NCBI GenBank assembly: GCA_902497025.1
Contig: CABVDJ010000010.1
Span: 1-54,361, forward strand
Direction of reading: 5' to 3'
DNA length: 54,361 nucleotides
Source of the DNA: an uncultured Collinsella sp.
GTDB taxonomy: Bacteria > Actinomycetota > Coriobacteriia > Coriobacteriales > Coriobacteriaceae
Every line of letters starts with the position of its first letter. Positions within the stretch are counted from its first letter, which is position 1. The position numbers and the translations under genes were made by a program. Positions 8,150 through 17,066 of this stretch are shown here, in pieces. Below the pieces are notes generated by a model. That model was not told the origin of the DNA. It searched no databases and saw nothing but the letters and a program-made list of their open reading frames with translations.

Positions 8150-8185
8150 TTCTTTTGGTATTCATGCACTATGAGAGGAAGCGCT

Positions 8186-8428
8186 ATGGATCGCTCCGAA
8201 ATCTTCGACAAGATCGCCGAGGTCGCTGCTGACGTTCTGGGCGTCGATGTTGCCGAAATTAGCGATGAGACCACCTTTGACGACCTCGATGCCAACTCGC
8301 TCGAGCGCCTGCAGCTGGTTACGGCTATCGAGGACGAGTTCAACCTCGAGATCGATGACGAGACCCTGCTCTCGCTCAACTCTGTCGCCGACGCCGTCGA
8401 CGCTATCGAAAACGCCAGGGAGGCCTAG
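8186..8428 (+). CDS. acpP: Acyl carrier protein
   Basis: An 80-residue acidic carrier protein that holds growing acyl chains on a phosphopantetheine arm. The attachment serine is Ser38 in DDLDANSLERLQL. Most bacterial ACPs have Asp-Ser-Leu here; this one has Asn-Ser-Leu, so the usually conserved Asp is replaced by Asn37. The remaining helices (VTAIEDEFNLEIDDE) are normal. ATG 8186 is preceded by AGAGGAAG about 5 nt upstream. It is followed 3 nt later by rnc, the common plsX-acpP-rnc-smc order. Confidence 0.93.
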   Translation: MDRSEIFDKIAEVAADVLGVDVAEISDETTFDDLDANSLERLQLVTAIEDEFNLEIDDETLLSLNSVADAVDAIENAREA

Positions 8429-8431
8429 GTC

Positions 8432-9157
8432 TTGGCTTTGTCTGAACGACTTACGCGCGCCCAGGAAATTCTGGGCCACGAGTTCAATAATAAGGTGCTG
8501 CTGCGCGCGGCCCTTACGCATCCCTCGGCAGTCGAGGGCCAGCCGGTTTCTGCCAGCTATGAGCGCCTTGAGTTCTTGGGCGATTCCATTTTGGGCGCTG
8601 TGGTCGCACGCTCCCTGTTTGAGTCCTATCCGGAGTTTGACGAGGGCAAGCTCACGCGCCTGAAGGTGTCGCTTGTCTCGGGCGCTACGCTGTCCGAGGT
8701 TTCTCACGAGCTGGGCATCGACGACATCATCATCTTTGGTGCCTCCGAGACCGGTACCGGTGCGCGCGGCCTGCATTCGGCGCTCGAGAACGTCTACGAG
8801 TCGCTCGTGGGCGCACTGTACCTGGATGCCGGCTGGGATGCCGCAGCGGAGTTTATCCATCGTACGCTTAAGCCGCATTTGGCTTCCGAGCGTGCCGAGC
8901 ATCCTGCGAACCCCAAGTCGTTTTTGCAGGAGTGCGTGCAAGCCGACGGTCACGAACCCCCGGCTTACAAGCTTGTTGGCTCCGAGGGCCCGGCGCATGC
9001 GCCCACCTTTACTGCCGTGGTTTTGATCGATGGTATTCGCCAGGGTCGCGGCTCCGGCTCTTCAAAGAAGGAAGCCGAGGGAGCCGCCGCGCTCGAAGCG
9101 CTCGACCGCATGGGTTACACCACCAACGGCGTGATTCTGAACAAGAAGCACGTGTAA
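8432..9157 (+). CDS. rnc: Ribonuclease III
   Basis: A 241-residue endoribonuclease that cleaves double-stranded RNA, including rRNA precursors. The RNase III signature ERLEFLGDS is at 44-52 with E44, E47 and D51 as metal/catalytic residues. The second active-site segment reads ENVYESLVGALYLDAG. By alignment to E. coli, the ligand D114 is replaced by Asn120, while the essential E117 is kept as Glu123. A double-stranded RNA binding domain fills about 160-230. The TTG at 8432 starts 3 nt after acpP, with GGGAGG 8 nt upstream inside acpP. Confidence 0.95.
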   Translation: MALSERLTRAQEILGHEFNNKVLLRAALTHPSAVEGQPVSASYERLEFLGDSILGAVVARSLFESYPEFDEGKLTRLKVSLVSGATLSEVSHELGIDDIIIFGASETGTGARGLHSALENVYESLVGALYLDAGWDAAAEFIHRTLKPHLASERAEHPANPKSFLQECVQADGHEPPAYKLVGSEGPAHAPTFTAVVLIDGIRQGRGSGSSKKEAEGAAALEALDRMGYTTNGVILNKKHV

Positions 9158-9167
9158 GCGAGGAACC

Positions 9168-12100
9168 GTGTATCTCAAGTCCCTCACGCTCAAAGGGTTC
9201 AAGTCGTTTGCCGACCGCGCCCATATGACGTTTGAGCCGGGCCTGACCGTCATCGTCGGTCCCAACGGCTCGGGAAAATCGAACATCTCTGACTCGATTC
9301 TGTGGGTCCTGGGCGAGCAGAGCGCCAAGCAGCTGCGCGGCCAGGCCATGGAGGATGTTATCTTCTCGGGCTCGTCGGCGCGCAAGCCGGTGGGTGTTGC
9401 CGAGGTCACGCTGGTGCTCGATAACTCGGACCATATGCTGCCTGTCGATTTTGACGAAGTCGCCATCACCCGTCGCATGTACCGCTCGGGCGAAAGCGAG
9501 TACCTCATCAACTCGAGTCCGTGCCGCCTGATGGACATTCAGGACATCCTGCACGATTCGGGCCTGGGCAAGGATACGCATTCCATCATCAGCCAGGGCA
9601 AGCTCGACGCCATTTTGCAGAGCCGCCCGGAGGAGCGCCGCGCCCTTATCGAGGAGGCCGCCGGCATCTCCAAGCACAAGCGCCGCAAGGAGCGTGCGTT
9701 CAAAAAGATTAAGTCGATGGACGAGCATCTGACGCGTGCTCGCGACATCAATAAGGAAATCGCCCGTCAGCTGCGACCGCTGGAGCGTCAGGTCGATCGC
9801 GCGCGCAAGTACAAAGAGCTGTCCTCGCGCGCGAACGAGCTTACGCAGATGCTGGCCGTCGACGAGCTGCGTTCGCTGCAGTCGCAGTGGAACGACCTGG
9901 AGAGCCGCTCCAAGGAAGGTGCCGCCGAGCTTGAGCTTGCGCAGTACCGCTTGGGCGAAAAGGAGCGCGAGCTCGAGAAGCTCCAGGTCATGCTCGAGGA
10001 AAAGGGCCTGTTTGTGGGCGACCTGGGCGAGCAGCGCCGTCATATGCAAGATGTGGTCGGCCGCATTAACTCCGACATGCGCCTGCTCGAGGAAAAGGGC
10101 CACAACATGGTGTCGCGCCTGTCCGACATGCGCGGCCAGATCTCGAGCTCCGAGCATCAGCGTCGTCGCGTGGTCGAGGAGCTCGAGGACGCGCGCGCCC
10201 AGCTTGAGGAAGTGACCGGCGCGCACATGCAGGCCCAGGACGACGTTGACGCCGCCGGTCCTGCCGCTGCTGAGCTCCACGAGCGTCGCGTGGCGCTCGA
10301 CAATCAGATTTCGCAGCTCACGCGCGAGCAACGCGATGTGCAGCGCGTGGCCGATAATGCCGCGCTCGAGCTCGCCAAGGTGAAGGATTCCTTGAGCAAT
10401 GCCGAGGTCGAGGACAACATGTATGCCTCGCGCCTGGAGCAGATTGACGAGCAGCTCGAGGAGGTCACGGCCTCGCTCGAGAGCCGTCGCGACCGCGCCG
10501 AGGAGCTTGAGGGCGCTCTTGAGGAAGCGCGCCAGGCTCAGGTCGATGCGCGTGAGGCCACCGAGGCGGCACGCGCGGCCCTGAAGGACCTGCGTGCCCG
10601 CGAGAGTGAGGCGCGCAACAAGTTATCCGAGGTGCGCTCGGAGCTTGGCAGCCAAAAGAAACTCGATGCCCGCATGGCCGACAGCTCGCCGCTGGTGAGC
10701 CGTCTGGTGGGTGCGCTGGGTGATGATGTCTCGGGTCGTCTGGGCGACGTGCTCGAGGCCCCGCGCGAGCTTGAGGGCTTGGTTGAGCAATTGCTCGCCG
10801 GCGATATCGATGCACTGCTGTTCGACGATACGTCCGCGCTTGAGCGTGCCGGTCGTGCCGCTCTGGACCAGAAGAAGGCCTCGGGCGAGGCGCTGCTGGT
10901 GGCGCGCGGCGTGAGCGGCTCTACCGCCGCTGAGGGCGCTGCCGGTACCCGTCTGGTTGATCGTCTGTCCGTGCGCGCAGGCTACGGTCCCGTCGTCGAG
11001 GCGTTGCTCGGCGGCTATTACATGGTCGATGACTTGGCTGCCGCGCTGGCCGCGCCTGTCGTTGACGGTGTGACCTACGTGACTCCCGATGGCGCTCGCG
11101 TAAGCTGTGGCGGCCTGGTGCGCGTGGGCCTCGATGCCGGCGAGGCGTCGGGCGCTCTGGAGCGCAAGCGTCGCATTCGCGAGCTGGAGGGCCTGGAGCC
11201 CGATCTGGCTGCCGTGTTTGAGCATGTGTCGGATCAGGTCGTCGAGGCCAATGCGGCCGTTGAGGAAGCGCGTGCCGCCGAGGGCGATGCCGCCGGCGAG
11301 ATCGCCCGTCTTGAGGGCGAGCGCCGCTCGCTGCTCTCCGAGATCGGCCGCTTGGAGCAAAGCGCCAACAATGCCGAGGTCGAGCGCGTGCGCATCTCCA
11401 AGCGCCGCGAGCAGGCCTCCGAGGCCGTTCGCTCTGCGCGCCCGCGCGTGGACGAGCTCACCCGTTCGCGTGACGAGGCCCGTGCGCAGGCAAGCGATCT
11501 GGGCTTGCAGATTGCCGAGGCTAACGACGAACTCGACCGCGTTCGCCGTGACGATTCCGAGGCTGCCGGCAAGCTCGCCGACGCCAAGGTTCGCCTAGCC
11601 CAGACGAGCGAACGCCTGCGTTCGCTGAAGGGCCGTGTGCCCGACTTGGAGCATCGTCTTGAGGGCATCGACCGTCGTATCCGCGGAACACGCCAGGCTT
11701 CGCGCTCGCTCGAGCTGCTGCGCCTGCGCGTCGATCCCATGCACGAACGCTATTCTGCCCTGTTGGAACGCGCGTCGGATTGGGCAGCGCGCCTGCGTGA
11801 CCAGGCCTCTCTGGAGGAGGCGGACTCCGCATCGCTCAAGAAGACCATCGAGGATGCCAAGGCGGAGGTTGCCCACGCTAAGGAGCGGGTCGATACCGCC
11901 TCCGCCACGCAAAACGAGTTCAAGGTCGCGCGTGGCAAGCTCGAGGTGCAGGTAGAGGCCGCCATTAAGGCCATTACCGCCGATGGCACCACGGTACTCG
12001 AGGAAGCGCTCATGCTTCCGGCGCCCACGGACCGCGATGCCGCCGAGCGCGAGCTCAACCAGCTCGTGCGTCAGATCAACAACCTGGGCCCTGTGAACCA

Positions 12101-12704
12101 GGTTGCCATGGAGGAGTACGAGCAGCTCAAGCGCCGCGCCGATTATATCGAGGAGCAGCTGGAAGACCTGGAGAGTGCGCGCAAGGCGCTCACCAAGATC
12201 ACGGTGGCCATTGATCGCAAGATGCGGAAGGCCTTCCTGGTGACGTTTGAGAAGGTCGACGCGAACTTCCGCGAGATCTTCGCTATGCTCTTCCCGGGCG
12301 GTCAGGCTCATCTGGAGATGACCGATCCCGAGCATCCTGCCGAGACGGGTATCGAGGTCGTGGCGCAGCCGCGCGGCAAGCGCATCACCAAGATGATGCT
12401 CATGTCGGGCGGCGAGAAGAGCCTGACGGCGCTCGCCCTGCTCTTTGCCGTGTACCGCACGCGCACTGTGCCGTTCTATGTGCTGGACGAGGTCGAGGCG
12501 GCACTCGATGACGCCAACCTGTCCAAGCTCATTGGCGCGCTCGATGTGTTGCGTTCCGATACGCAGCTCTTGGTCATTTCGCATCAGCGCCGTACTATGG
12601 AGGACGCTGACGTCCTCTATGGCGTCTCGATGCAAGCCGACGGCGTCAGTCGCGTCGTCTCGCAAAAACTCGATCGCGAAACCGGAAAGGTCGTGAATGC
12701 ATAA
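9168..12704 (+). CDS. smc: Chromosome segregation protein SMC
   Basis: A 1178-residue SMC ATPase that compacts and organises the chromosome with ScpA and ScpB. The N-terminal head has Walker A GPNGSGKSN at 31-39. Two long coiled coils flank a hinge at about residues 500-660 (around LVGALGDDVSGRLGDVLEA and GYGPVVEALLGGYYMVDDL). The C-terminal head has the ABC signature LMSGGEKSLTALAL and Walker B/D-loop VLDEVEAALDDANL. The length is typical. The GTG at 9168 follows GAGGAA; the stop overlaps the ftsY start by one base (TAATG). No scp genes are in the window. Confidence 0.97.
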   Translation: MYLKSLTLKGFKSFADRAHMTFEPGLTVIVGPNGSGKSNISDSILWVLGEQSAKQLRGQAMEDVIFSGSSARKPVGVAEVTLVLDNSDHMLPVDFDEVAITRRMYRSGESEYLINSSPCRLMDIQDILHDSGLGKDTHSIISQGKLDAILQSRPEERRALIEEAAGISKHKRRKERAFKKIKSMDEHLTRARDINKEIARQLRPLERQVDRARKYKELSSRANELTQMLAVDELRSLQSQWNDLESRSKEGAAELELAQYRLGEKERELEKLQVMLEEKGLFVGDLGEQRRHMQDVVGRINSDMRLLEEKGHNMVSRLSDMRGQISSSEHQRRRVVEELEDARAQLEEVTGAHMQAQDDVDAAGPAAAELHERRVALDNQISQLTREQRDVQRVADNAALELAKVKDSLSNAEVEDNMYASRLEQIDEQLEEVTASLESRRDRAEELEGALEEARQAQVDAREATEAARAALKDLRARESEARNKLSEVRSELGSQKKLDARMADSSPLVSRLVGALGDDVSGRLGDVLEAPRELEGLVEQLLAGDIDALLFDDTSALERAGRAALDQKKASGEALLVARGVSGSTAAEGAAGTRLVDRLSVRAGYGPVVEALLGGYYMVDDLAAALAAPVVDGVTYVTPDGARVSCGGLVRVGLDAGEASGALERKRRIRELEGLEPDLAAVFEHVSDQVVEANAAVEEARAAEGDAAGEIARLEGERRSLLSEIGRLEQSANNAEVERVRISKRREQASEAVRSARPRVDELTRSRDEARAQASDLGLQIAEANDELDRVRRDDSEAAGKLADAKVRLAQTSERLRSLKGRVPDLEHRLEGIDRRIRGTRQASRSLELLRLRVDPMHERYSALLERASDWAARLRDQASLEEADSASLKKTIEDAKAEVAHAKERVDTASATQNEFKVARGKLEVQVEAAIKAITADGTTVLEEALMLPAPTDRDAAERELNQLVRQINNLGPVNQVAMEEYEQLKRRADYIEEQLEDLESARKALTKITVAIDRKMRKAFLVTFEKVDANFREIFAMLFPGGQAHLEMTDPEHPAETGIEVVAQPRGKRITKMMLMSGGEKSLTALALLFAVYRTRTVPFYVLDEVEAALDDANLSKLIGALDVLRSDTQLLVISHQRRTMEDADVLYGVSMQADGVSRVVSQKLDRETGKVVNA

Positions 12705-13621
12705 TGGGATTCTTTGACGCTCTCTCGCGCGGACTTGAGCGCAGTCGCGAGGCCCTCAACGAGGTCTTTTACTTTGGCGGCGAGGTCGACGAGGATTTTT
12801 GGGAGGACCTAGAGGACACCCTCGTCATGGGTGACATGGGTGCCGAGGTCGCGATCAGAGTGTCCGATGACCTGCGCGATGCCGCGGCCAAGAAGAACCT
12901 CAAGACCGCCCCGCAACTCCGTCGTGCCCTGGCCGAGCAACTCGAGCAGCATTTTGTGCCCGTCGAGCGCGATCCGTTCGCCGACACGCCGAGCTGCGTA
13001 CTGTTTGTGGGCATTAACGGTGCCGGCAAGACCACGACGGTCGGTAAGATTGCGAGCGCCATGGCCGCCCGCGGCAAGAACGTCGTGATCGGTTCGGCCG
13101 ATACCTTCCGCGCCGCCGCCATCGAGCAGCTCGATGTGTGGGGCCAACGCGCCGGCGTCCCCGTCATCAAGCGCGACCGCGGCTCCGATCCGGCAAGCGT
13201 GTGCTATGACGTGCTCGACGAGGCCGATAAGCGCGGCAGCGACCTGGTGCTCATCGATACCGCCGGTCGTCTGCACACGAGTCCCGAGCTTATGCGCGAG
13301 CTTGCCAAGGTGGTCAATGTGACGCGTAAGCGCGCCGCCAATATGGCCGCCGGCCCCATGCCGGTCTCGGTCGTACTTGTGATCGATGCCGCCACTGGTC
13401 AGAACGGTCTGAACCAGGCGCTCGAGTTTAACGAGGCGCTAGGCCTGGACGGTATTATCATGACTAAGCTCGACGGCACGGCTAAGGGCGGTATCGCCAT
13501 GGCCGTGGCCGAGAAACTCAAGCTTCCGATCCTGCGCGTGGGCGTGGGCGAGCAGGTCGATGACCTGCAGGAGTTCAATGCCAAAGATTTCTGCCGCGCC
13601 CTAGTGGGCGAGTCCAATTAA
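12704..13621 (+). CDS. ftsY: Signal recognition particle receptor FtsY
   Basis: A 305-residue SRP-type GTPase that docks the SRP-ribosome complex at the membrane. The NG domains are complete: P-loop GINGAGKTTTVGKIA, then DTFRAAAIEQL, the DTAGRLH G3 motif and TKLDGTAKGG G4 motif. The acidic N-terminal A domain of the E. coli protein is absent; the protein begins directly in the N domain, as in many Gram-positives. It lies between smc and ffh, so receptor and SRP GTPase are co-transcribed. Its start overlaps the smc stop, which suggests coupled translation. Confidence 0.96.
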   Translation: MGFFDALSRGLERSREALNEVFYFGGEVDEDFWEDLEDTLVMGDMGAEVAIRVSDDLRDAAAKKNLKTAPQLRRALAEQLEQHFVPVERDPFADTPSCVLFVGINGAGKTTTVGKIASAMAARGKNVVIGSADTFRAAAIEQLDVWGQRAGVPVIKRDRGSDPASVCYDVLDEADKRGSDLVLIDTAGRLHTSPELMRELAKVVNVTRKRAANMAAGPMPVSVVLVIDAATGQNGLNQALEFNEALGLDGIIMTKLDGTAKGGIAMAVAEKLKLPILRVGVGEQVDDLQEFNAKDFCRALVGESN

Positions 13622-13631
13622 GGAGTGACTA

Positions 13632-15107
13632 GTGTTTGATTCTCTGAGCGATCGCCTCAACGACACATTTGACCGCCTGCGCGGCAAGGGTAAGCTGACC
13701 GAGGCCGATATCACCTCGGCCATGCGCGACATTCGCATGGCGCTGCTCGAGGCCGACGTCAACTTCAAGGTCGTCAAGGAGTTTGTCGCCAAGACCAAGG
13801 AGCGCTGCATGACCGCCGAGGTCATGGAGTCGCTGTCTCCGGCGCAAAACGTCGTCAAGATCGTGCTCGACGAGCTCACCGAGATGCTCGGCTCCACCGA
13901 GAGCAAGCTCGTCTTTAGCAACCGCATTCCCAATGTCATCATGCTCGTGGGCCTGCAGGGCTCCGGTAAGACCACGGCGGCCGTAAAGCTGGCCTACCTG
14001 CTCAAGAAGCAGGGCCGCTCGCCGCTGCTCGCCGCGTGCGACGTCTATCGTCCCGCCGCTGCCGACCAGCTGGCCACGCTCGGTGGCGAGATCGGCGTGC
14101 CGGTCTTCCGCGGTGACGGCGCGCACCCGGTCGACATTGCCAAGGGTGCCATCCAGGAGGCCGTCGACCACCTGCGCGACGTGGTCATTGTCGATACCGC
14201 CGGTCGTCTTCAGATCGACGAGCAGATGATGCAGGAGGCCGTCGACATCAAGAAGGCCGTCAAGCCCGACCAGGTGCTGATGGTCGTCGATGCCATGACC
14301 GGCCAGGACATCGTCAACGTCGTTTCGACCTTCGCCGAGCGCACTGACTTTGACGGCGTGATCATCTCCAAGCTCGACGGCGACGCCCGTGGCGGTGGCG
14401 CACTTTCGGTGCGTCAGGTGACCGGCAAACCCATCAAGTTCGTGAGCATGGGCGAGAAGCCTGATTCGCTGGAGCCGTTCTATCCCGATCGCATGGCCAA
14501 GCGCATTCTGGGCATGGGCGATGTCGTAGGTATTATCGAGAAGGCCCAGGAGGCAGCCGATGCAGAGCAGCTTGAGGCTGCCGAGCGTATGCTGCGCGAG
14601 GGCTTTACCATGAACGACATGCTCGACCAGATGAAGGCCGTCAAGAAGATGGGCGGCATGAAGGGTATCCTGGGCATGCTCCCCGGCGGCCAGCGTGCAC
14701 TCAACCAGATGGGCGGCAACCTGGATGAGGGCATCTTCGATAAGAACGAGGCCATCATCATGTCGATGACCAAGGAGGAGCGCCTGCGTCCCTCCATCAT
14801 CAACGGCCAGCGCCGCGCGCGTATCGCTAAGGGCGCCGGCGTAACCCCCACCGAGGTCAATAGCCTTATGAAGCAGTGGGGCGAGATGAATAAGATGATG
14901 GGCCGCATGCGCACGATGGCCAATCAGGCACAGGCCGGCGGCAAAAAGGGCAAAAAGGGGAAGAAGGGCAAGAAGATGCGCATGCCCAATATCCCTGGGC
15001 TGGACGCTATGGGTCTGGGCGGCATGGGCGGCCTGGGTACGGGCGGTCCCAAGTCCGATATGGAGCTGCTGCGCCAGATGGAAGCGCAGATGCGCAATAA
15101 GAAATAG
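13632..15107 (+). CDS. ffh: Signal recognition particle protein Ffh
   Basis: A 491-residue SRP54 homologue that binds 4.5S RNA and signal peptides. The N domain is followed by the G domain (GLQGSGKTTAAVKLA, DVYRPAAADQL, DTAGRLQ, SKLDGDARGG) and the Met-rich M domain (about 320-440, with GMKGILGMLPGG). The C-terminus has Lys-Gly repeats (KKGKKGKKGKK) and a Gly/Met stretch. The GTG at 13632 uses AAGGAG, which overlaps the ftsY stop. It ends the plus-strand run; a terminator follows at 15133. No 4.5S RNA gene was recognised nearby. Confidence 0.96.
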   Translation: MFDSLSDRLNDTFDRLRGKGKLTEADITSAMRDIRMALLEADVNFKVVKEFVAKTKERCMTAEVMESLSPAQNVVKIVLDELTEMLGSTESKLVFSNRIPNVIMLVGLQGSGKTTAAVKLAYLLKKQGRSPLLAACDVYRPAAADQLATLGGEIGVPVFRGDGAHPVDIAKGAIQEAVDHLRDVVIVDTAGRLQIDEQMMQEAVDIKKAVKPDQVLMVVDAMTGQDIVNVVSTFAERTDFDGVIISKLDGDARGGGALSVRQVTGKPIKFVSMGEKPDSLEPFYPDRMAKRILGMGDVVGIIEKAQEAADAEQLEAAERMLREGFTMNDMLDQMKAVKKMGGMKGILGMLPGGQRALNQMGGNLDEGIFDKNEAIIMSMTKEERLRPSIINGQRRARIAKGAGVTPTEVNSLMKQWGEMNKMMGRMRTMANQAQAGGKKGKKGKKGKKMRMPNIPGLDAMGLGGMGGLGTGGPKSDMELLRQMEAQMRNKK

Positions 15108-15132
15108 GGCTGTAATTCCAGCTTGATATGGC

Positions 15133-15175
15133 AAAGGCCGCTCGGAAGTTACCGGGTGGCCTTTGTTGTTGGCTT
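15133..15175 (+). terminator. Terminator after ffh
   Basis: A 13-bp stem with some G-U pairs (AAAGGCCGCTCGG with CCGGGTGGCCTTT, loop AAGTTA) is followed by a T/G-rich tail. It lies 26 nt after the ffh stop and before the convergent gene at 15228. Confidence 0.7.
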
Positions 15176-15227
15176 TGTTTGTTGGGTTGCGTTTGGCGTC
15201 GCGCCCCGAACTCGCGGTGCCGTGCCG

Positions 15228-15992
15228 TTAGCGGCAGCCGCAGCCCTCGTGACCCTTGTGCTCGTGATGGCCGTGGCAGCTGCAGGACTCGCCATGTTCG
15301 TGGGCGTGGTCGTGGTCATGGCCGTGGCAGCCGCACGTGGCCTCGCCGTTCTGTGCGAGCGTGCCGGCGATAAGGGCCTCGACGCAAGCGTCGCAGCTGC
15401 CCTGGGCACCTGCGTATACCGTGATGCCGGCTTGGGCAAGCGCGTTGATAGCGCCACCGCCGATGCCGCCGCAGATGAGCGTGTCCACGCCGCCGTTGGC
15501 GAGCAGGCCCGCCAGGGCGCCGTGGCCGGTGCCGCCGGTGTCCACGACCTGCTCGTTGAGCACCTTGCCATCCTGAATGTCGTAAATCTTGAACTGCTCG
15601 CTGCGGCCAAAGTGCATAAAGATGTTGCCGTTGTCGTACGTGGTTGCCACCCTCATGGTGTCGACCTCCTTTGCTGGCCATGCGGCCGTTGTCGTGGTAA
15701 TGGGGGAGTACGTGATGTTGCCGCCTTCGATGACAATCGCCCGTCCATTGACCAGCGCGTTTGCCACCTTGCGATGCGCTCGGCTGCAGATTGCCGCCAC
15801 CGTGGCACGGGCAATGCCCATGTGCTGGGCGACGGCCTCCTGATTGAGGCCTTCCAGGTCGCACAGGCGCAGTACCTCGAGTTCGTCGACCGTCATGTCG
15901 ATGGCCTCTCCGCTGGCTAGGCCGTCAGGGGTAAAGCCGCGGTATTCGGGGATGATCCCGACGCGGCGCAGTTTTTCGCGTCTTCCCGCCAT
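15228..15992 (-). CDS. DUF134 DNA-binding protein fused to a NifX/NifB-type cofactor-binding domain
   Basis: A 254-residue fusion. Residues 1-105 are a DUF134 regulator with a sigma-4-like helix-turn-helix (MTVDELEVLRLCDLEGLNQE, then AVAQHMGIARATVAAI). Residues about 112-215 are a dinitrogenase iron-molybdenum-cofactor-type domain (MRVATTYDNGNIFMHFG, then LICGGIGGGAINAL). The last 40 residues are a Cys/His-rich tail with HGHDHDHAHEH and several Cys, a likely metal-binding tail. Solo DUF134 and NifX-like proteins occur in many anaerobes, but their ligand is unknown. ATG at 15992 has GGAGAG upstream; the frame stays open further but passes through the operator. Probable autoregulation is inferred from palindromes around the promoter. 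A nitrogenase role is unlikely as no nif genes are present. Confidence 0.85.
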   Translation of the reverse strand: MAGRREKLRRVGIIPEYRGFTPDGLASGEAIDMTVDELEVLRLCDLEGLNQEAVAQHMGIARATVAAICSRAHRKVANALVNGRAIVIEGGNITYSPITTTTAAWPAKEVDTMRVATTYDNGNIFMHFGRSEQFKIYDIQDGKVLNEQVVDTGGTGHGALAGLLANGGVDTLICGGIGGGAINALAQAGITVYAGAQGSCDACVEALIAGTLAQNGEATCGCHGHDHDHAHEHGESCSCHGHHEHKGHEGCGCR

Positions 15993-16005
15993 ACACTCTC
16001 CAAAT

Positions 16006-16072
16006 CTGACATATGTCAGTAATAGGATAGCGCGCATGCGGAAGCGCACAAGCTATTTTTGGCATATGTCAG
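16006..16072 (-). promoter_or_regulatory. Promoter of the DUF134 gene bracketed by two palindromic operators
   Basis: A perfect 14-bp palindrome CTGACATATGTCAG lies at 16006-16019. A close copy (TTGGCATATGTCAG on the plus strand) lies at 16059-16072. Their centres are 53 bp apart, about five helical turns. Between them, read on the minus strand, are a -35-like TTGTGC (16046-16051) and a -10-like TATCCT (16024-16029) with a 16-nt spacer. One operator thus covers the start region and the other lies just upstream of -35, a layout for repression or looping by the DUF134 protein. Confidence 0.65.
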
Positions 16073-16169
16073 AAAAAGGCTAAGGTTTTCCGCTTGCGAA
16101 TGCGGAGCCGTGCTGCCGTGCATTGCGTGTGCCGACCCAACTGTTCAATCCGACGCTGTGCGCCTGGGC

Positions 16170-16175
16170 TACAAT
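16170..16175 (+). promoter_or_regulatory. Candidate -10 box for thyA-folA
   Basis: TACAAT lies 34 nt before the thyA ATG. A possible -35 TTCAAT at 16144-16149 is 20 nt away, longer than usual, so only the -10 is proposed. Confidence 0.4.
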
Positions 16176-16208
16176 AAAATCGCTTATAGGCGACTGACAG
16201 GAGGGTCA

Positions 16209-17057
16209 ATGAGCAAGGCTGATCAGCAGTTTGTATCCATGTGCCGCGATATTCTGGACCATGGCACCACCACCGAGGGTCAAAAGGTCCGTCCGGTGTG
16301 GGAGGATGGCACCCCTGCCTATACCATTAAAAACTTTGGCGTTACGGCACGCTACGACCTGCGCGAGGAGTTCCCCGCGCTTACGCTGCGTCGTACGGCG
16401 CTTAAGTCTGCCATGGATGAGATCTTGTGGATCTATCAAAAGAAGTCCAATAACGTGCATGACCTCAACAGCCATATCTGGGATGAGTGGGCCGACGAGA
16501 CCGGCTCTATCGGCAAGGCCTACGGCTATCAGATTGGCCAGAAGAGCCATTACGCCGAGGGCGATTTCGATCAGATGGACCGTGTGCTGTACGACCTTAA
16601 GCATACGCCGTACAGCCGCCGTATCATGACCAACACGTACGTGTTTAGCGACCTGTCCGAGATGCACCTGTATCCGTGCGCCTACAGCGTGACCTATAAC
16701 GTCACGCAGCGCCCGCAGGACGACAAGCCCACGCTCAACATGATTCTCAACCAGCGCAGCCAGGACATTTTGGCAGCGAACAACTGGAACGTGTGCCAGT
16801 ACGCCATCTTGCTGATGATGGTCGCGCAGTCGGTCGATATGATTCCCGGTGAGCTGCTGCATGTGATTGCCGATGCCCACATTTACGACCGTCATGTCGA
16901 TATCGTCCGCGAGCTTATCGAGCGTCCGCAGTTTGCGGCGCCCAAGGTAACGCTTAACCCCGACGTGCACGATTTCTATGCGTTTACGACCGACGACCTG
17001 ATTGTGGAGGGCTACGAACATGGTCCGCAGGTCAAGAATATTCCCATTGCGGTGTAG
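16209..17057 (+). CDS. thyA: Thymidylate synthase ThyA
   Basis: A 282-residue folate-dependent enzyme making dTMP from dUMP. The catalytic cysteine is Cys157 in LYPCAYS. The invariant Arg pair (SRR, 136-138), the QRSQD motif, the WNVCQYA Asn and the DAHIYDRH segment are all present. The usual ProCysHis is ProCysAla here, and the helix after QRS (ILAANNWNVC) is diverged from the E. coli type, so this belongs to a less common ThyA branch. The ATG at 16209 has AGGAGG 5 nt upstream; the open frame before it is not conserved. folA follows directly, as in many bacteria. Confidence 0.92.
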   Translation: MSKADQQFVSMCRDILDHGTTTEGQKVRPVWEDGTPAYTIKNFGVTARYDLREEFPALTLRRTALKSAMDEILWIYQKKSNNVHDLNSHIWDEWADETGSIGKAYGYQIGQKSHYAEGDFDQMDRVLYDLKHTPYSRRIMTNTYVFSDLSEMHLYPCAYSVTYNVTQRPQDDKPTLNMILNQRSQDILAANNWNVCQYAILLMMVAQSVDMIPGELLHVIADAHIYDRHVDIVRELIERPQFAAPKVTLNPDVHDFYAFTTDDLIVEGYEHGPQVKNIPIAV

Positions 17058-17066
17058 GTGGTGCTT

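Noticed and set aside
15108..15227. Possible 4.5S RNA gene after ffh
   Set aside because: Only a terminator hairpin is visible; no conserved SRP RNA tetraloop and asymmetric loop were found.
15123..15920. Plus-strand open frame opposite the DUF134 gene
   Set aside because: Ala/Val-rich without motif; minus strand has recognisable domains and operators.
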